Shown here: piece by piece, positions 23,535-25,437 of the stretch | Numbering within the stretch: the stretch's first letter is position 1 | Layout of the letters: every line of letters begins with the position of its first letter | From: Actinomycetota bacterium | Lineage (GTDB): Bacteria; Actinomycetota; Humimicrobiia; Humimicrobiales; Humimicrobiaceae | NCBI GenBank assembly: GCA_016932375.1 | Contig: JAFGDA010000130.1 | Location: 1 to 25,437, forward strand | DNA: 25,437 nt | Direction: 5' to 3' | Program-made: the position numbers and the translations under genes | The notes under the pieces: generated by a model | Seen by the model: the letters and a program-made list of their open reading frames with translations, nothing else | Databases searched by the model: none | Told to the model about the DNA's origin: nothing

Positions 23535-25370
23535 TCATTCAATGATTTGTTTAAATAAACCCGGGACGTCTATTACAGGTGCGACACGTCCATCTCCCAT
23601 TATTGTTGCACCGGAAATATTCTGTATGTTTTTAATAAAACCCGTTATGGGTTTTATAACGATTTCTTCTTTTCCAATAAGGTTGGAAACAATGATCCCC
23701 TGCCTCTTCCCGGCAATACCGAGGACTACTACATACACCCTGCCAGCAATGCGGTTTTTATCGTTTTCCGGAATCGAAAATATTTTATCCAATCTCGAAA
23801 CAGGCAGCACTGAATCCCTCAAATTGATAACTTCGATACCCCTTATTGTTTTTATTTCTTTTTCGTTTAAAGAGAGGATTTCAAGTACGGAAGTCAGTGG
23901 TATTGCAAAAATCCTTCCATAAGAGTCAATCATAAGGGCATGCATGGTCTCAAGGGTAAGGGGCAGCTTTAACCTGATAAGGGTGCCCGAACCATTTTCA
24001 CTTTCAATTTCAACAACCCCTTTAAGTCTTTCGATGTTTGTTTTTACGACGTCCATGCCTACACCGCGGCCGGAAATTCCCGTCACCCTTTCAGCGGTAC
24101 TGAATCCGGGTTTGAAAATTAGGCTCATGGTCTCTTTATCAGACATATTGTCTGCTTCATGCCGGGTAATGATTTTATTTTTAATGGCTTTTTCTTTTAT
24201 TTTTTGTATATCCAGGCCCCTCCCATCATCATTTATCTCTATAACTATACTGGTACTTTCATGATATGCCTTAAGGTTGATTGTTCCTCCGGCTGCCTTG
24301 CCAATCTTCTTTCTTTCTGTGGGAGGCTCAATTCCATGATCAATGGCATTTCTTATAAGGTGTATTAGTGGATCGTTTAGTTCTTCACATACAGACTTAT
24401 CCAGTTCCGTTTCGGCCCCGCTTATGACAAGGGAAATGTCTTTTTTGCTGCTGCGTGAAAGATCCCTTACCATTCTCGGGTATTTGCTGAAAACCTTGTT
24501 TATGGGTATCATCCTTAGCTTCATCAGCGAGGTATGTATCCCGGAGGTAAGAAGATCAAGGCTGCTGTATGACTCGGTAAGGTTTTTAACCATCGGTTCA
24601 TTTTCATAATTTTCTTCAAAATATTTGCCTATCTGTACCAGCCTGTTCCTGAGAAGCACCAGCTCGCTTGCAGTATCCATAAGACTGTCAAGCCTACCCA
24701 CCTCGATCCGCATCGTCCGTTCGACGTTTATCTGCAAAACTGCATCGCCTGTTGTCCCTGCTGCTGTTTCAATATATTTTCCGGTAGCAGGAAGCCCAAT
24801 TGACTCTTGATGACCGGAAAATTGGACACCTGTTTCGTTATTATCAGTAAACCTTCCACTGAGGGATACACCCCTTTTCTTTATTTTACGTGAGTTGTAT
24901 TTCTTTACAGTTTTTTCCCCGGGTGAATTTTTAAGCCCCGCTACAGTTTTTGAGGGGCTGGTATCCGGGTATTTCCTTAAAATTTCACCTATTCTTTTAA
25001 TGGTATTTTCAGTATTTACGGCTGGTTTACTGCTGTCTTCAATTTTTTCCATTAATTTCTTTATCAGGTCAATCGATTCAAGGATTATATCCATAATGTC
25101 CGCATTGATACGGATTTCAGCGTTTCTGAGCCTGTTGAGAATGCTCTCGACTTCGTGCGTGAATTCAAAAATATCCGTAAGCCCGATAAAGGAAGAAGTG
25201 CCTTTTATTGTATGGACTGCCCTGAAAATGCTGTTGAGCAGTCCGGGGTCGGAAGGGTTTTGTTCAAGCGCAACAAGTTCCTGATCGACATTTTCAATCA
25301 GTTCACGTGATTCAACAAGGAAATCCTTTGTGAATTCCTTCAATTCCTCACTATTGAAGCCTTCGGCCAT
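23535..25370 (-). CDS. cheA: Chemotaxis histidine kinase CheA
   Basis: CheA autophosphorylates and passes phosphate to CheY or CheB. The 611-residue protein has an N-terminal Hpt domain with the phosphorylated His53 in AVHTIKGTSSFIG. A divergent linker follows (about 130-205) where a CheY-binding P2 domain is not obvious. Next come the dimerisation domain (about 210-310), the ATPase with N-box NAIDHGIE (341-348), DDGRG, GISGRGVGMDVVK, and the CheW-like P5 domain (about 470-611). AGGA lies about 10 bases before the ATG. The first gene of the operon in this window; further chemotaxis genes could lie beyond the right edge. Confidence 0.96.
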   Translation of the reverse strand: MAEGFNSEELKEFTKDFLVESRELIENVDQELVALEQNPSDPGLLNSIFRAVHTIKGTSSFIGLTDIFEFTHEVESILNRLRNAEIRINADIMDIILESIDLIKKLMEKIEDSSKPAVNTENTIKRIGEILRKYPDTSPSKTVAGLKNSPGEKTVKKYNSRKIKKRGVSLSGRFTDNNETGVQFSGHQESIGLPATGKYIETAAGTTGDAVLQINVERTMRIEVGRLDSLMDTASELVLLRNRLVQIGKYFEENYENEPMVKNLTESYSSLDLLTSGIHTSLMKLRMIPINKVFSKYPRMVRDLSRSSKKDISLVISGAETELDKSVCEELNDPLIHLIRNAIDHGIEPPTERKKIGKAAGGTINLKAYHESTSIVIEINDDGRGLDIQKIKEKAIKNKIITRHEADNMSDKETMSLIFKPGFSTAERVTGISGRGVGMDVVKTNIERLKGVVEIESENGSGTLIRLKLPLTLETMHALMIDSYGRIFAIPLTSVLEILSLNEKEIKTIRGIEVINLRDSVLPVSRLDKIFSIPENDKNRIAGRVYVVVLGIAGKRQGIIVSNLIGKEEIVIKPITGFIKNIQNISGATIMGDGRVAPVIDVPGLFKQIIE

Positions 25371-25415
25371 ATTTAAATATATCCTTAAAATATTAATCCC
25401 AATATATTTATCGTA

Positions 25416-25423
25416 ATATCGGC
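25416..25423 (-). promoter_or_regulatory. Possible sigma-28-type -10 element before cheA
   Basis: GCCGATAT on the minus strand resembles the flagellar sigma-28 -10 (GCCGATAA), 46 bases upstream of the cheA start. The matching -35 would fall at or beyond the window edge, so it cannot be tested here. Confidence 0.3.
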
Positions 25424-25437
25424 ATGAAATTATTAGA

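Noticed and set aside
25299..25314. A third parS-like site (CACGTG core) within cheA
   Set aside because: Only the CACGTG core and a few flanking bases match; about five mismatches to the 16-base consensus and a coding location.
1..25437. tRNA, rRNA, CRISPR arrays, insertion sequences
   Set aside because: I looked for cloverleaf-like segments, regularly spaced repeats and transposase motifs and saw none.

Overview
The window carries the replication-origin neighbourhood of a bacterial chromosome in its left half and an accessory/metabolic and chemotaxis region in its right half. The left half has the classical order dnaA - oriC - rpmH - rnpA - yidD - yidC - khpB(jag) - mnmE - mnmG - rsmG - parA - parB. 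The coding sequence is AT-rich on the left and visibly less so on the right. An orphan regulator that closely resembles actinobacterial GlnR (OmpR family) sits next to a GSI-alpha-type glnA. Together with apparently leaderless genes this hints at a low-GC, deep-branching actinobacterial lineage, although the gene order is equally usual in Bacillota. The assignment is an inference and no rRNA or other decisive marker is present.

Region by region: (1) 1-1228, minus strand: the first 118 codons of dnaA, preceded by an unusual cytoplasmic GHKL-ATPase/winged-helix protein. (2) 1229-1715: the origin region, with DnaA boxes including a 26-bp perfect palindrome, and the rpmH promoter. (3) 1716-3829: rpmH, rnpA (apparent AUA start), yidD, yidC, khpB, closed by a terminator. 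(4) 3947-9479: mnmE, a degenerate short MnmG paralogue, full-length mnmG, rsmG. Two parS sites bracket the paralogue. (5) 9545-12078: parA, parB and lipA, with overlapping ends. (6) 12160-14775, minus strand: a Gfo/Idh/MocA oxidoreductase and a class III aminotransferase. (7) 15109-16670: an SPFH membrane protein and a VIT1/CCC1-type transporter. (8) 16774-20260, minus strand: glnA, the GlnR-like regulator and an iron-type alcohol dehydrogenase. (9) 20612-25370, minus strand: a chemotaxis operon read cheA - pilZ - cheW - mcp.

How the genes work together: the left block supports replication initiation (DnaA, oriC), origin segregation (ParA, ParB, two parS), membrane-protein insertion (YidC, YidD), RNase P (RnpA), and tRNA/rRNA modification (MnmE, MnmG, RsmG). 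The glnR-glnA pair probably forms a nitrogen-response module with an operator-like repeat at the glnA promoter. The chemotaxis genes encode receptor, coupling protein, kinase and a c-di-GMP-binding PilZ protein, but CheY, CheR and CheB are not in the window.

The strongest candidates for something new are the MnmG paralogue that has lost both catalytic cysteines and the C-terminal domain while lying between two parS sites, and the GHKL-ATPase/HTH gene inserted between oriC and dnaA.
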